Shown here: piece by piece, positions 43,901-53,385 of the stretch
Layout of the letters: each line of letters starts with the position of its first letter
Position numbering within the stretch: the stretch's first letter is position 1
DNA from: Phlebotomus papatasi
Lineage: Eukaryota; Arthropoda; Insecta; Diptera; Psychodidae
NCBI RefSeq assembly: GCF_024763615.1
Contig: NC_077222.1
Coordinates: 73,036,001 to 73,100,000 of the forward strand
Reading direction: 5' to 3'
Length of the DNA: 64,000 bases
Translations under genes and position numbers: made by a program
Notes under the pieces: generated by a model
What the model was told of the DNA's origin: nothing
What the model saw: the letters and a program-made list of their open reading frames with translations, nothing else
Databases searched by the model: none

Positions 43901-46530
43901 CCAAATTTTACAGTCTTTAGGTCCTTACAGAGGTTTCCAAAAAGCGGCGTGGGTCCAAATAAAAAGAAAATTGGTTAAAATAGAACCAGAGATATCTGGC
44001 GTCACAGTTCATGAAATTCAAAATGCCACACTTCCGGTTCTATTTGACCGCTTTTGACGAGTTAGAGCACAAATTAAAGGTCTCGTAAAGCACTACAACT
44101 GTAAATGTTTATAAATTCTCATTGCGGACTTACGAAATGCTAGTAAATCGAATAACCCATTAAAAAGTTCGTAAATGCACTGATAGAAATCCGACAAAGT
44201 TAAAATAACATACCGGAAATGTTTATTTTGCCCTGCAGTATTGATCCGAAATCGGTGTAAATATTATGCTTTTTAGGTGTATTAGGGGTTAAATCTACCC
44301 TTTTTCATGTTAATTTTACCCTTAAAAAGGATGTAAAAGTAACATAAAAAAATTTTGATATATTTTTACACCTAAAAAGTGTTAGTTATGAGGGGGGGGG
44401 GGGAAAGGGGAATCAGTGGCGCAATAGGCAAGACCGTTGACTCTTGGGCGGATTGATTCCCTGGCTCGATTCACTGTTGTGAGTTCGAGTCCCGCCCGGT
44501 GCAAAGATCTGAATGTTTAGAAAAAGACATTTTCACTGTGATATAACGTAATAAAAATGCACCGCCTCGCCCAACAAATCCGGGAGCATGGAAGAAGCAT
44601 TCACCATACTACGGGAAGGCGCTCCTGGGCGGTCTACAATGGACTTCGCAGATTCTTCCAACACGGGATATAACGCATTGTAAAAATGATTACCTTGTAA
44701 TAAATATCTCGATACGATTAATAATAATAGGGAAAAAAAAGTGACTCGTACCCCCATTTTTTCTCAGTGTGTGTACTTTTTTCACAAACATTGTTCGTAA
44801 AATGATCACATCGATCATTTCTTATTTTTTTTACAAACATTTATATACGTAAACGTTCGTAAACAAACAAAAAAAATGTTCGTAAAACTGTCATTTGTTC
44901 GTAAAGTTTTGTCAGGCAAACGAAAACGAAAAATGTTTATAAAAGGACAAAAAAACTTGTTAGATGATCACGTTACAAATAATCTTTGACAAAAAGTATA
45001 CATTAGTGGGTTATACGATTTGCGAACATTTAGTAAGTCTCCAGTAGGAGTAGGAAATCACAAATATTTACAAACAATTTTACATAATATTTTTTTGTGT
45101 TGACTGATTCTACCCGTCCACGATAATGAAAATAATGTTTAAAAGAAATACTGCACAAAATTGAACAATTATCTAACATAGTTTAAGTTGGTCACATGAA
45201 CACTAAAGGCATTCTGATAAGAAAACGAATCAAAAAACACAATAAATTAAATCGGCTCTAGAGTAACCAATATTATAAGATCGAGTTCTTTAACAAAATT
45301 ATAGAGCACATTCTAGTGTTCTACATTTCACCCATTTTTAATCCTTCTGTCAGTTCATCCAAATTCTAGATATTTTGGTTTAAACACAAAATTGATAGGG
45401 TAAGTGTGCCGAATTTCGGCATAGTTGCATGCAAGCGTCGAAGTCTCAAGTTTGAAATGTAATATTTTAAATTCAAATTGATTTTTTTTATTCTTTCTTC
45501 TGAAAGAGTGTTGCTTGGAACCTTGTAAAGAGTTTACCGTCTTGATTTACTCTAAAATCATTCTTAATACATTTTAAAATGAATAAAAATATAGACATAG
45601 CTTTGGTGCCCTATTTCGGCCACCTTCATTCTCATAGTTCCTTACCCTTCGGGGATTTTCCAATATCTTTTTCACATCATCTCATTTGTCGAAGCTACAT
45701 TTTTTTCTTATTCTTTTGCATTGTATAATCTCTACAGTATGTAAAATCTAAAAGTTCATGTGAATTCTAGGAACAAAAAAGGTGGCCGAAATTGCAAGCT
45801 GGCCAGAATTTGGCACGTTTACCCTATTTGCACAAGAAATTTGATGTAAAATTTACTGCATAACAACTTCAAATCGAGAATTTACACGCAATCCGAATTT
45901 GATTCCGTTAAGAATCTCATCTACAATAAGCTAGTCTAGGCTTATTTGTCCATCTCTTTTACTTAGGTATTTCCTGTCTGGAAATGTATAGGATGGCAGC
46001 ATTACTTGTGTTCTGTCATTACTTTTGGCCTCCTTGCAAAATACTTTGCTTTTTTTTGTCACAAAATGATTTCGAAAATCCTAACATTAAAAATGTATTA
46101 TGTTATATTTGATAGAACATCTCAGTTTTTTTTTGGTTTTTGGAATAATTTTTTGACAAAAATTGCGACGAGACTATAAGTAAAGACAAGCCACAAGTAA
46201 TACAGCCACCCTAGCACAATTCTTCCTATTACAAAAAGTATAATTTTCTAAAGTCATTCATGCGTGAACTGCCAGATCCTCTTCTAAATAATTCAATTTT
46301 ATGAATATAAAAGAGCATTGAAATGATTGAATCATTTATTCTTATTTTTTTTTGCTATGAGGAAGTTGCCTTTTAATTGTGGTAGAATTCATTTTATTCA
46401 ACAAAATCTTGAATTCTTATTTTCAGGATCCTATTATGGAAATGGAGGCGGAGGCGGAGGTGGAAATTATGGTGGAAGCTATGGAAATTCGTATTCCAAT
46501 AACTCTGGTCCCGACTGGTGGGGTGATTAA
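31944..46530 (+). CDS. bel: Belle/DDX3 DEAD-box ATP-dependent RNA helicase
   Basis: Five exons, 31944-31985, 32549-32772, 36128-36732, 41539-42774 and 46427-46530, give 736 aa, with phases matching at every join. Belle/DDX3 is an RNA helicase of translation initiation, RNA granules and germ line. The start MSNAIPNGTGLEQQ and the ending DWWGD are typical of insect belle. Motifs in order: Q-motif with Q271 in PTPVQ, Walker A AQTGSGKT (288-295), PTREL (336-340), TPGR (385-388), DEAD (409-412), SAT (444-446), RGLDIP (571-576), HRIGRTGR (595-602). The N-terminus carries YVIPHLR (34-40), the counterpart of the DDX3 YVPPHLR motif linked to eIF4E binding. Gly/Arg-rich tracts flank the core. Introns of 0.56, 3.4, 4.8 and 3.7 kb hold many transposons. 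AATAAA candidates are at 46754 and 46775. Vasa is the main alternative, but the termini favour belle. Confidence 0.95.
33532..33731. repeat. GGCTTCAGAC-type MITE, copy B
   Basis: Starts ACTAGAGGTATAGCCC, ends CCGAAGCCCGTATAA; the middle carries AACCAATTTTATTGGTTTTT. The first few bases of the family are missing. Confidence 0.65.
34223..34320 (+). repeat. 98 bp direct repeat upstream of belle exon 3
   Basis: Nearly identical to 36811-36908 (I count about three differences), including ACCATGTTTGCATAATGGCT. Much less diverged than the MITE copies around it. Confidence 0.8.
35034..35269 (-). mobile_element. CAGTAGACTCTC MITE, 236 bp copy
   Basis: The ends CAATAGACTTTCTCTCAATTGG and CCAATTGAGTGAGTCTACT face each other. 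It lies inside the 34693-35746 element. Confidence 0.72.
35352..35547 (+). mobile_element. CAGTAGACTCTC MITE, 3'-truncated copy
   Basis: CAGTAGACTCTCGCTCAATCGG starts it; the interior matches 24684-24880 closely and 35034-35269 in reverse. The right terminus is not seen. Confidence 0.65.
36128..36732 (+). CDS. bel: belle exon 3: RGG region and Q-motif
   Basis: It starts after GCATCTAG and completes the split Asn codon from exon 2. It encodes a Gly/Arg-rich low-complexity stretch, then the helicase entry region (LPKDEQLEQELFG, PPHITSFDD) and the Q-motif, and stops inside Walker A at ACGG/GTAAGT. It is flanked on both sides by near-identical 98 bp repeats in the adjoining introns. Open frames on the opposite strand here are shadows of this GC-rich coding sequence. 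Confidence 0.95.
36811..36908 (+). repeat. 98 bp direct repeat downstream of belle exon 3
   Basis: Partner of 34223-34320, same orientation, starting 78 bp after the exon 3 donor. Confidence 0.8.
37953..38358. repeat. Hairpin element copy 3, split by a MITE
   Basis: AGTGCTTCTACATTACCGAC at the left and GACAGGAACCAACACAAAG at the right belong to the family at 14151-14292. The middle holds AT-rich filler and the 38051-38200 element. Confidence 0.55.
38051..38200. mobile_element. MITE GCACAATAACTTTTGTTT, copy 2 (150 bp)
   Basis: Nearly identical to 16158-16305, including the GAGATCTAGATC core. Both copies sit inside other elements. Confidence 0.78.
38363..39120. mobile_element. MITE with TIR GGGTAAATTAAGCTAATTC
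   Basis: The right end is the near reverse complement (GGTTTTGAATTAGGACATTTACCC), with TA on both sides; 758 bp. An open frame on the minus strand (38658-38870) has no recognised domain. Confidence 0.75.
39625..39825 (+). mobile_element. tRNA-derived SINE, copy 1
   Basis: Pol III box A-like TCAAGCGATAGAGCAC (39631) and box B GGGTTCGAATCCCC (39670-39683) stand at tRNA spacing. They are followed by a non-tRNA body (TTGCATCCAGTGAGCTTCAC) and a TTATTATT-type tail near 39800-39822. The acceptor stem does not pair, so it is not a functional tRNA gene. Truncated relatives at 43290-43480 and 11640-12112. Confidence 0.75.
40559..40750. repeat. GGCTTCAGAC-type MITE, copy C
   Basis: Complete: starts GGCTTCAGACCTAAGG and ends GGTCTGAAGCCCGTATAAG, the near mirror image. 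Confidence 0.7.
40885..41136 (+). mobile_element. CACTGAG-type MITE copy in belle intron 3
   Basis: Begins CATTGAGAGAAATCCG, ends TTTTTTCTCAGTG; 252 bp, close to 15460-15715. Confidence 0.75.
41539..42774 (+). CDS. bel: belle exon 4: helicase core
   Basis: The acceptor TTAAATAG/GTTCGGG completes the Walker A codon. The exon encodes the rest of RecA domain 1 and all of RecA domain 2, motifs Ia to VI, then a Gly/Arg-rich tail with a run of nine Gly codons. The donor is TATG/GTGAGT. No motif residue is missing or altered, so the helicase should be active. Confidence 0.96.
42921..43110. mobile_element. MITE with ends GGGGAA and GGTTCCCC (190 bp)
   Basis: TA on both sides. Subterminal GTGAACCTTCAAAAAATGCG is mirrored by CGCATCGTTTGAAGGTTCCCC. 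Confidence 0.65.
43290..43480 (+). mobile_element. tRNA-derived SINE, copy 2 (5'-truncated)
   Basis: Keeps box B GGGTTCGAATCCCC (43294-43307) and the body, but has lost box A. Its body extends further than copy 1 and matches the reverse block at 11880-12112. Confidence 0.68.
44178..44769 (+). mobile_element. CACTGAG-type MITE interrupted by a SINE
   Basis: Family sequence runs to 44391, then a 12-base G run and the SINE at 44411-44730, then the family's right end (TTTTTTCTCAGTG). Confidence 0.7.
44411..44730 (+). mobile_element. Second tRNA-derived SINE type
   Basis: Box A-like TGGCGCAATAGGCAAGACC (44417) and box B GAGTTCGAGTCCC (44481-44493), then a GC-richer body and a TTAATAATAATAG tail. 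A possible short duplication, GGGAAA, flanks it. The body is unrelated to the SINE at 39625. Confidence 0.7.
45398..45824. mobile_element. MITE with TIR GGGTAAGTGTGCCGAATTTCGGC
   Basis: The right end (GGCCAGAATTTGGCACGTTTACCC) mirrors it; TA on both sides; 427 bp. The interior CGAAGTCTCAAGTTTGAAAT is shared with the 61313-63122 element. Confidence 0.75.
45991..46211. mobile_element. GGRTGGCAGCATTACTTGTG MITE, complete copy
   Basis: The ends GGATGGCAGCATTACTTGTG and CACAAGTAATACAGCCACCC are TA-flanked. 221 bp. Confidence 0.75.
46427..46530 (+). CDS. bel: belle exon 5: Gly-rich C-terminus
   Basis: A TTATTTTCAG acceptor is followed by codons for a Tyr/Gly/Asn/Ser-rich tail ending DWWGD and TAA. 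The phase matches the exon 4 donor. This ending is the usual belle/DDX3 C-terminus, which confirms the 3.65 kb intron before it. Confidence 0.92.
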
Positions 46531-48833
46531 ACATTTCCACACGTTTTTGAACGAAACATAGACCCAGAAAAGAAAAAAAAGAGAGAGAGAGATTTAGGAA
46601 AAAATATTTTACAATTTAATTGCAACAACAGAGGAAAATCTCTTTATTTACTCCCTCGACCACACTTGAATTGTAATAACACAACTAACTTTTTTTCTGT
46701 CGTCGTGTGTATAAAAAAAACAACAACAAAAAGGTTTAGAAAAAGCAAATTAAAATAAAAAAAATTATTGTATAAATAAAAATTTTACTGCAAGAAAAAG
46801 CTCCAAGATAGTAAACTTAAAATTAATAAATAAAAAAAAAATGTGAAATTACATCTCTCCCTCTTAAAGCCCTTCATATTTTTTTCTCAATCTTACTACA
46901 CTAATTTATTTAAAAAAAAAAAGAAAACTTGATGAATAAAAAATTTAAGAAATATTATATAAAGAATAGATGTAACAAATAATAGGAACACATAGTTAAA
47001 ATGAAATAAATTTAACGATGGAAAATGAAAAGAATGGTATATTAAATAACTGTTGAAAAAAAAAGTAATTTCTCTATATAAAACTATTGAAAAGAGGAAT
47101 AAATGGAGAAAGAAAGAATATTATAAACGGACATTGAATTATGTAATAACACTTTAAATTTTGTTGGTGTGTACAATTTTTCGAATTTATTGTGTAAAAG
47201 GGGGGAAGATCAGTTAGAGACAATTTTACTGGCGAGAGAAATACAATTTTGGGGTCAGTTGGTTGATTTGTAAAATTAGCTAGACTGACTTTACACAACT
47301 TTATTGTATTAAAAAAAAAAGAAACAGATTTTACGTATTTTTGAATATTTTTTACTTTATTATGCTGTCCCAATTAATGAAGAAAAAAACACACAATATA
47401 AGAACAAAACAAAAGATAAAGAAACAGAAGTTCACAGCAATTGTGCAAGATACCTTGACGCAAAATCTGAATTCTTCTTTTTCGGCCAAAAAAAAATTAA
47501 ATAAAATTATTGCAAAAAATGAACATAAATTGAGAACTTTTGTACTTGAATTCGTTGCAGTTGCAGCCATTTTATTGATGACTAAATAAAAAAAAATATT
47601 AACAGAAGACACAATTTGAAAAAAAGAGAGAAGAGCAAAAACAGGATACAGAATTACACGCATAAGAGTTCCTAAAAGACATTCAAGTTGCTAAATGAAA
47701 GAAAGAAATCAGAACGGGACTTATACTTTTCTCACGATTCACAGGAGGACTACAAAAAAAGGAATACAAATTAAATGGATTAATTAAGAGAAAAAAAATC
47801 TATAATATGCAAACGACTGTGATAAGCGCGATCTATTTTTTAGGAGAAAACAAGATATAAGAACATTTTTTTTCTTCCGAGTGCAAAAAAAGGAAATTTA
47901 CTAAAAAAAAAGAAAATAAGAAAAGGAAAAAAGGAAACATTGAACAAGAATTTGGCGGGGATTCTTCCAGCGATTTTCTCTTTCAGTACAAACACCATCG
48001 AACTTTACTTTCATTTTTTTCTTTGTCAAATAAGTTAATTTTTAATTAAATAATTAAAATATCAATACGTATATTTTTTATTAAATATTATTATATGTGA
48101 AAAATCGTTAAATATTTTAACATTATAATAATGTAATAAAGAGATTTGCGTGCCGCGTGAAAAGCTGTGACTGCAACTTGTAGAAAAAAAAATAATAACA
48201 AAAAAAGAGAAAAGAAAATTTATTAATTTAAAGAATGAGGGTAAAACTACTAAAGAAATAGTCGTTTTGAATGGATAAGACGAGCTTTGAAGAACATTTT
48301 GGCACAACTACGGTTTACCGTGACATTTTTCCACATATTTTCCTCAGGGAGATTGAACACCCAACAGTAATTTTAGGCCACGCCCCTTCGGAAATTATGG
48401 TAGCAGTACACAATATACTCGTTTGCACTGACAGTTGTCGTGTTAGCATTTTGATATTCGGATTTTAATGGTTTTCGAATTTACTCAATGTTGTAAATAA
48501 GCTGGGTTCTGAACAAAAATAAACAAAACACTTCCTAATTTCGAATACTGAATTATTAAATAAAGAAATTGAAAATATTAAAATCCCAAAAATCGAAAAT
48601 CTACAGATACAAGAATAATCGACGCAAATGATAATATTTTAGTAGTTATTGAGACAAAATTACTAACCGTCGTAGACGTATCAATGAAAAAAAACCGCAC
48701 CACAAAAGAGACCACACCCGCAACGATTTTTTTCTAAAAATTGAATACAGTTTTAATAACTTTCGTAAAAAAATCAAGAGATCAATATTATTTTAGCTAG
48801 GGTAAGTTGGGCACCTTGAAATTGGAATTTTTC

Positions 48834-48937
48834 GCCTATTTTTAAATAAAATTGAGCCTTATCGTGATATAATTTAGCTTCTCAATCTGTGCAGCTAAAT
48901 TATATCACTAAAAAGGCTCAATTTTATTTAAAAATAG
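48834..48937. repeat. Palindrome with arms of about 40 bp
   Basis: CCTATTTTTAAATAAAATTG through GATATAATTTAGC is mirrored by GCTAAATTATATC through AATTTTATTTAAAAATAGG. TAGGGTAAGTTGGGCACC just upstream may be the end of a decayed MITE. Confidence 0.75.
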
Positions 48938-48942
48938 GTTAA

Positions 48943-49180
48943 CTCTTTCCGGACCGCAGTATATGCTGCAAGCCAATTTCACAATTTTTAATCAAAAATA
49001 TCTAAGCTCAAGAATTAATTGAGGTCCTACAAAAAATATCTTACATTTGGACATCCTTATATTTTGTAATCATCCACAAGAATAGGATTTTTATCAGTTC
49101 TGAATAATTAAAAAACATTGTTTTTCATAGAATATGCATATGCTTCTTTGGGTACTACAGTCCCAAAAGAGACGAAAGAG
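48943..49180. mobile_element. TTAA-target MITE 1 (238 bp)
   Basis: CTCTTTCC...GGAAAGAG-type ends (CTCTTTCCGG / GACGAAAGAG) lie between two TTAA. Suggests mobilisation by a piggyBac-type transposase. Confidence 0.6.
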
Positions 49181-49188
49181 TTAATATA

Positions 49189-49406
49189 GGGTTGCAACGT
49201 TACTTGGGCCTGTTTTTACTAATGGTGTACTCGCAAAACTTCACCTTTGGTCTTAAAATGATTTCAAAAAACACCAAAATTTAAAATATTTGTTGTGTTA
49301 TGATAGCACATTTTATATATTTTTTTTGGTTTTCGGAATCACTTTCCGACAAAAATTGCGACGAGGCCGTTAGTCGTTAGACGGGTCACAAGTAATGCCG
49401 CCACCT
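49189..49406. mobile_element. GGGTTGCAACGTTACTTGGGCC MITE, diverged copy
   Basis: Follows a TA. Interior and right end (CGGGTCACAAGTAATGCCGCCACC) match 45991-46211 and 14874. The right TA is not clear. Confidence 0.65.
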
Positions 49407-49413
49407 CACAGTA

Positions 49414-49628
49414 GTGGAAAGTACTCTCCCTTCGAACGTTCATGCCTTCGAATAATGTGAATTTCTGTTACGTTTCCTAAGAGATTTCCATAAAATTGTC
49501 AAATAATTATCAATAATTGATGACAAGCTAACTAATAGTTCATAGAAATATGTAAGTGTCTTAGGAAAAATAAAAGAATATTCACATTATTCGAAGGCAT
49601 GAACGCTCGAAGGGAGAGTACTTTCCCC
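49414..49628. mobile_element. MITE with long TIR, GTACTCTCCCTTCGAACG
   Basis: CATGCCTTCGAATAATGTGA at the left and TCACATTATTCGAAGGCATG at the right are perfect mirrors. TA on both sides; arms of about 55 bp in a 215 bp element. Confidence 0.8.
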
Positions 49629-49790
49629 TATCCATAATCTGACCCGATCCCGTTATTCTGTTCAATAGATCTTCAATTGCAGTTTAAAGGGCTCTACACA
49701 CAAGAAAAATTAATGTCCATATTGAAGAGTTTTCCTACACAAGCGTAGGGAATTTGCTTCTTCTACACGGAAATAAATTTCTCTTGTTAA

Positions 49791-50435
49791 CCCTTTAACG
49801 ACGAGACAGTTTTCGCGGACCGAAAATCAGCAATATGAAATCGATAAGCAAGATCAGTAACATCTTAAATTTATCCTTAGAAAATCCAACAAAGTCTGAT
49901 TTGATGTATTTTTTGACTCTAGGAACGATAGGGACAAAAATAGCCCAATAATTTAAGTAATTTTTCTGACAATACCAATGAATGATTATTTTCACTCTAA
50001 TGAAAAATATTATGTTTGAGTATTGTAGTTTCTTTTTCCAAAACGGTTTCGCTTAAAAAAAATGGAAATATAAAAAATAATTAAAATTAATTTTCATTAT
50101 GAAAATTTGAAAATTCATCATTTTTGACCTTGAAAATTTACTATATAGCAAATAATTGGAGATTTGTAAAAAATATCCTAGATTTCTTTAACCTTCTACT
50201 TTGCATTTACGTACAAACATAAAGAAAATATAACTTTAGGTAGTCAGGAAAAATTATTTTCTTTATGGGACACCGGTGTTCCAATCCTCCTTAAAGGGTT
50301 AAGGACGATTGGGTCATCCGTGACCCAAAAATGAAATTTTTCATACGGCAAACTAAAGTTATGTTTGGTTTTCAAAAAGCCAGAAAAAATATTTTCACTG
50401 ACCCTCAATTTTATGACCTTCTCGTCCTTAAAAGG
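49791..50435. mobile_element. TTAA-target MITE 2 (645 bp), piggyBac-like
   Basis: The ends CCCTTTAACGACGAG and CTCGTCCTTAAAAGG sit between TTAA at 49787-49790 and 50436-50439. A further internal end-like sequence (TTAAAGGGTTAAGGACGA) lies near 50292. No transposase frame is visible. Confidence 0.72.
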
Positions 50436-51288
50436 TTAATAAGAAGAGTATAAAAGGATCGGCGTCCGAACAGACATAATACAAAATGATTAGAAAAAAG
50501 GACGTGAATTTAGATTTCTTGTAATTTTTTCTGATCTCAAAGCCGTGACGGATTACTAGCCTAACTTAATTTGCTGATGTTTTTTTTTCAAAAAATTGGT
50601 GGATCCGTATAAAATGTCTTGAATTTATTAAGTGAGGTTTAAGAGTGAAGGAATCGCATTGAGCTTAATAAGAATACTGCCTTTGTTCATTACTTCCAAG
50701 GTTTTTAGGGACGGAGGCAGCCAAATTCCCGAATGCCAAAATTCCGAATCTTTGCAAATTTTCCTTTGCCTCCAGCAAGTGCAAGTGCAGTGGGAGGAGC
50801 TATGACGCTTTTAAGAATTGCGCGGATTTTGGCTTTCAGGACTTTGGTTTTTCCGATTTTGGAATTCAGCTATTTGGAATGTGCAAGTAGGGGGAAGTAG
50901 CTTATTCAAGCTCATAGAGATATCCGCATCGTCTTTATATTTATTTAAATTCTCAGAGTTAAAGTTCTGTTCAGAGAAAGCGCGCTACCTTATGACGATT
51001 CAAGCTTCAAACAACTTTTGTTTTTCAATATATTTTGTAATGAACTTGATCCGTTATAATATTTTAATAGCCAACCTTAAGTTACATTAAGTTGAAGTCC
51101 AGCTTCTTTTAGAAATATGCGAACAATTAGCGTTTTCAATGTAGTCTATCCTGCCCTTAAAATTTGGTTTTTGCGAGAATATTTTTAAGTTCCGATTCCA
51201 GTTTCAAAAACTGATGTTTTCATAGATTGTACCGTTTTGAAAATTGTATATATCATTTTAAAGCTGAGTTTCAATTTAGAATCGCGTA

Positions 51289-51475
51289 GGGTGGAGTCTA
51301 AACTTATGGATGTTATACATACTTATGGACAACGCAAAAATCTTAAGTTATTACATTTAGCAGATTTCGAAAAATAAAAAAAATGTTAATTACATCATAA
51401 ACTAATACTCAAAATCGGTTTGATGTAAGAACTTAAGATTTTTGTACGCTATCCATAAGAGTGTAGACTCCACAC
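51289..51475. mobile_element. MITE with TIR GGGTGGAGTCTAAACTTATGG
   Basis: Mirrored by CCATAAGAGTGTAGACTCCAC; TA on both sides; 187 bp. Confidence 0.75.
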
Positions 51476-51558
51476 TATGGGGGCGTGGTCTATTTTTCAG
51501 AAGTGAACCATTTCGGTTCTTATATGGTTAAGGGGACTTTCTTAAGGAGTGTTAGGGC

Positions 51559-51687
51559 CTTGACAGACCTGAGGATTAGCCGAGAGACGGTTTAGCGTAA
51601 TTATATTCGAAATAATGGTTAAACTACATTTCCATCATTTTCCACTAAGTCGTCTCTCGGCTTAAGTCGTAAGTGTGTCTAGGGCAT
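51559..51687 (-). repeat. CCGAGAGACG inverted-repeat element, copy 2
   Basis: Reverse complement of 21491-21612, including GACCTGAGGATT at one end and TGTCTAGG at the other. Confidence 0.7.
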
Positions 51688-52314
51688 TATTAAAAATTTA
51701 AAAAGATGTAAACTTAATTGTAGTTAGCAAAAGTTTTTGAAGAAGTCGTTAACTATATTTTTAGGCGGGGTTTGTTGAAAAAGAAAGCACCATGTGCCAC
51801 TTTGCATTAAAAAAAAATACGACTTACCTTCCTGAAAGCTAAGGAGTTTCATGAAAAAAAAACGACACGGTAAACCGTTGGAGTTCCAACAATTTAATGA
51901 CACCTTATGATTATTCAGTAAATATAAAACTTTTTTTTTAATTAATTCTAGGGATGGCAGAATATTATTTTTGCTATTATTGTGTAATCACCCTTTAAAA
52001 CATGTAGTTTTTTCCTTCACGTTATTTTTTCTTGCATTTAAAGGACAAAAAAAAATACTAAGTTAATCTTGATTCCCACTGCAATTTGAAGAAATTACAC
52101 CGAAGAGAATTAGGTTTATTTACGAGAAGATGAAAAAAAAAACAACAGTAATGTAATTTCTTTTATCAAGAGTGTTTTAATTCATATTAAACCTCATGAC
52201 ACAAAAAAAAATTAATTTATAGTGTAAAAGAAAATAATTCACAAAGTGTAATGAATAATAAGACAAAAAAAAGGAAAATTACCTTAGAAATTGTGGTAGA
52301 ATTAAAAGAAAAGC

Positions 52315-53385
52315 TTAAATGCCTATTGTTTCGATGTATCCGTCTCCCCTCTCGGGATCAAAGAAGAAGAGATTGTGGTGAGGAGCCTCCTTCTGTGAGA
52401 CACTCTTGATGACCTCCTGACCAACTACGCCACCCACAATTGCTGCTGCAGGAGAAATTTGGGAATAGAGATGGGTAAAGGCGGAATCGGGAATGATTCC
52501 GGAAGCTAATTCATCTCGATACTGCAGAAGAATTGCTTGATCTTCGGGGGCTTTTTTGAAGCATGGATCTCTCTTTTGCTCTTCGCGGAATCGATGCAGG
52601 ATCATAAACATCATCAAAGCGAATCCCTTGCGTTTGACTGTTTTTAGGTATTCACGCTTGCGACAGTCAAATTCAAAGACATCCTGCAGAGGGGGAAACA
52701 GCAGAGTCTTCTTCGTTGGTACAGCTACAAGTTCCGTTTTTACTTTGTCTTGCTCCTTGGAGATGATCTTGTGCTTAAAGACATCTTCGATAAACTGGTG
52801 CTCCTGTAGATCAGCAAAACAGTAGCCGAACATACCCCAGACATCCGTCCCGAAGAATTTCACCCCCTTCATGCGACATGCGTTATTTATGCGAATCATT
52901 TCCCGGCGAGGTGCCCCAATCACAATCACCACGTCGAAGGACGTAAAGAATTCATCAGGCTTCTCACTCACAACATCCTTATCGGCTTTCAACTCCACCA
53001 TAGGATTCAGAGCTTGAGCACGAGTCAGAGAAGCCTCAGCACGATTCTGTCCCAGAGTGGAGACAGGTACCAGGAACTGAGAGCACCTATCTGCCTCAGA
53101 GACAACATTGTGATCCAAAAATGTCACAGATTTCACACCGGCAAGTATGATGTTCTTCGAAATTTCAGCTCCCAAGCCATTGATACCACAGATGAGGATT
53201 CTAGCTGCCCGGATTCTAAAAAATTTGCACAATATTGAGAAATTTTTGAGGTTAGTTTTGAAAAACATGCATTCTCACCTTTTCTGCGATTCCAGTCCCC
53301 ACAGACGAATCTGCCGGTCGTAGAGCTCAGCTTCCTGGACAGTTAGCTCCATGGAATTGGTATCCTTGATACCCACTTCACTCAT
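52315..53385 (-). CDS. Aos1: SUMO-activating enzyme subunit 1 (SAE1/Aos1)
   Basis: Two exons, 53385-53279 and 53215-52315, give 335 aa (human 346). SAE1 pairs with UBA2 to adenylate SUMO, the first step of SUMO conjugation, mostly in the nucleus. Residues 19-30 carry AELYDRQIRLWG, the signature of E1 N-terminal halves. ILICGINGLGAE (42-53) begins the Rossmann fold. As expected for SAE1, there is no catalytic-cysteine domain; that lies in UBA2. The 63 bp intron splits Arg36 (GAAAAG/GTGAGA, TTTTTTAG/AATCC). The open frame upstream of the ATG runs through the 5'UTR and lacks conservation. An AATAAA candidate lies at 52120-52115. The gene is head-to-head with a dynein light chain gene. Confidence 0.94.

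Larger units (their letters stand above)
44094..45101. repeat. TTCGTAAA fold-back element, copy 3, interrupted
   Basis: The left piece is 44094-44177; the right piece resumes at 44770 with TTTTTTCACAAACATTG and ends ATATTTTTTTGTG. A CACTGAG-type MITE lies between. Confidence 0.65.
42775..46426 (+). other. belle intron 4 (3.65 kb)
   Basis: Holds MITEs (42921-43110, 45398-45824, 45991-46211), a SINE fragment (43290-43480), and the interrupted fold-back element 44094-45101 containing a MITE and a second SINE. 43590-44075 shares CCCTGACCCGAGCTATAAGG with 29350. No exon is seen. Confidence 0.65.
46531..52314. other. belle 3'UTR and intergenic region
   Basis: 46531 to about 46800 is probably belle 3'UTR (AATAAA at 46754 and 46775). 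46800-48270 is A-rich low-complexity sequence with no gene. The 65-codon frame at 48271-48468 has no recognisable domain. From 48800 on, repeats follow one another (listed). 50480-51285 shares motifs with a block at 27590-27780 (AATTCGGGATTTTGGCTTTC type). Confidence 0.55.

Noticed and set aside
44411..44500. A second functional tRNA gene
   Set aside because: Box spacing is tRNA-like but the cloverleaf is not complete and a SINE body and tail follow.
47341..47663. Small protein genes downstream of belle
   Set aside because: Overlapping open frames on both strands in A-rich DNA, with no domain, conserved start or splice sites that I can support.
48271..48468. A 65-codon gene
   Set aside because: No recognisable domain; it contains a GCCACGCCCC word seen in other non-coding stretches.
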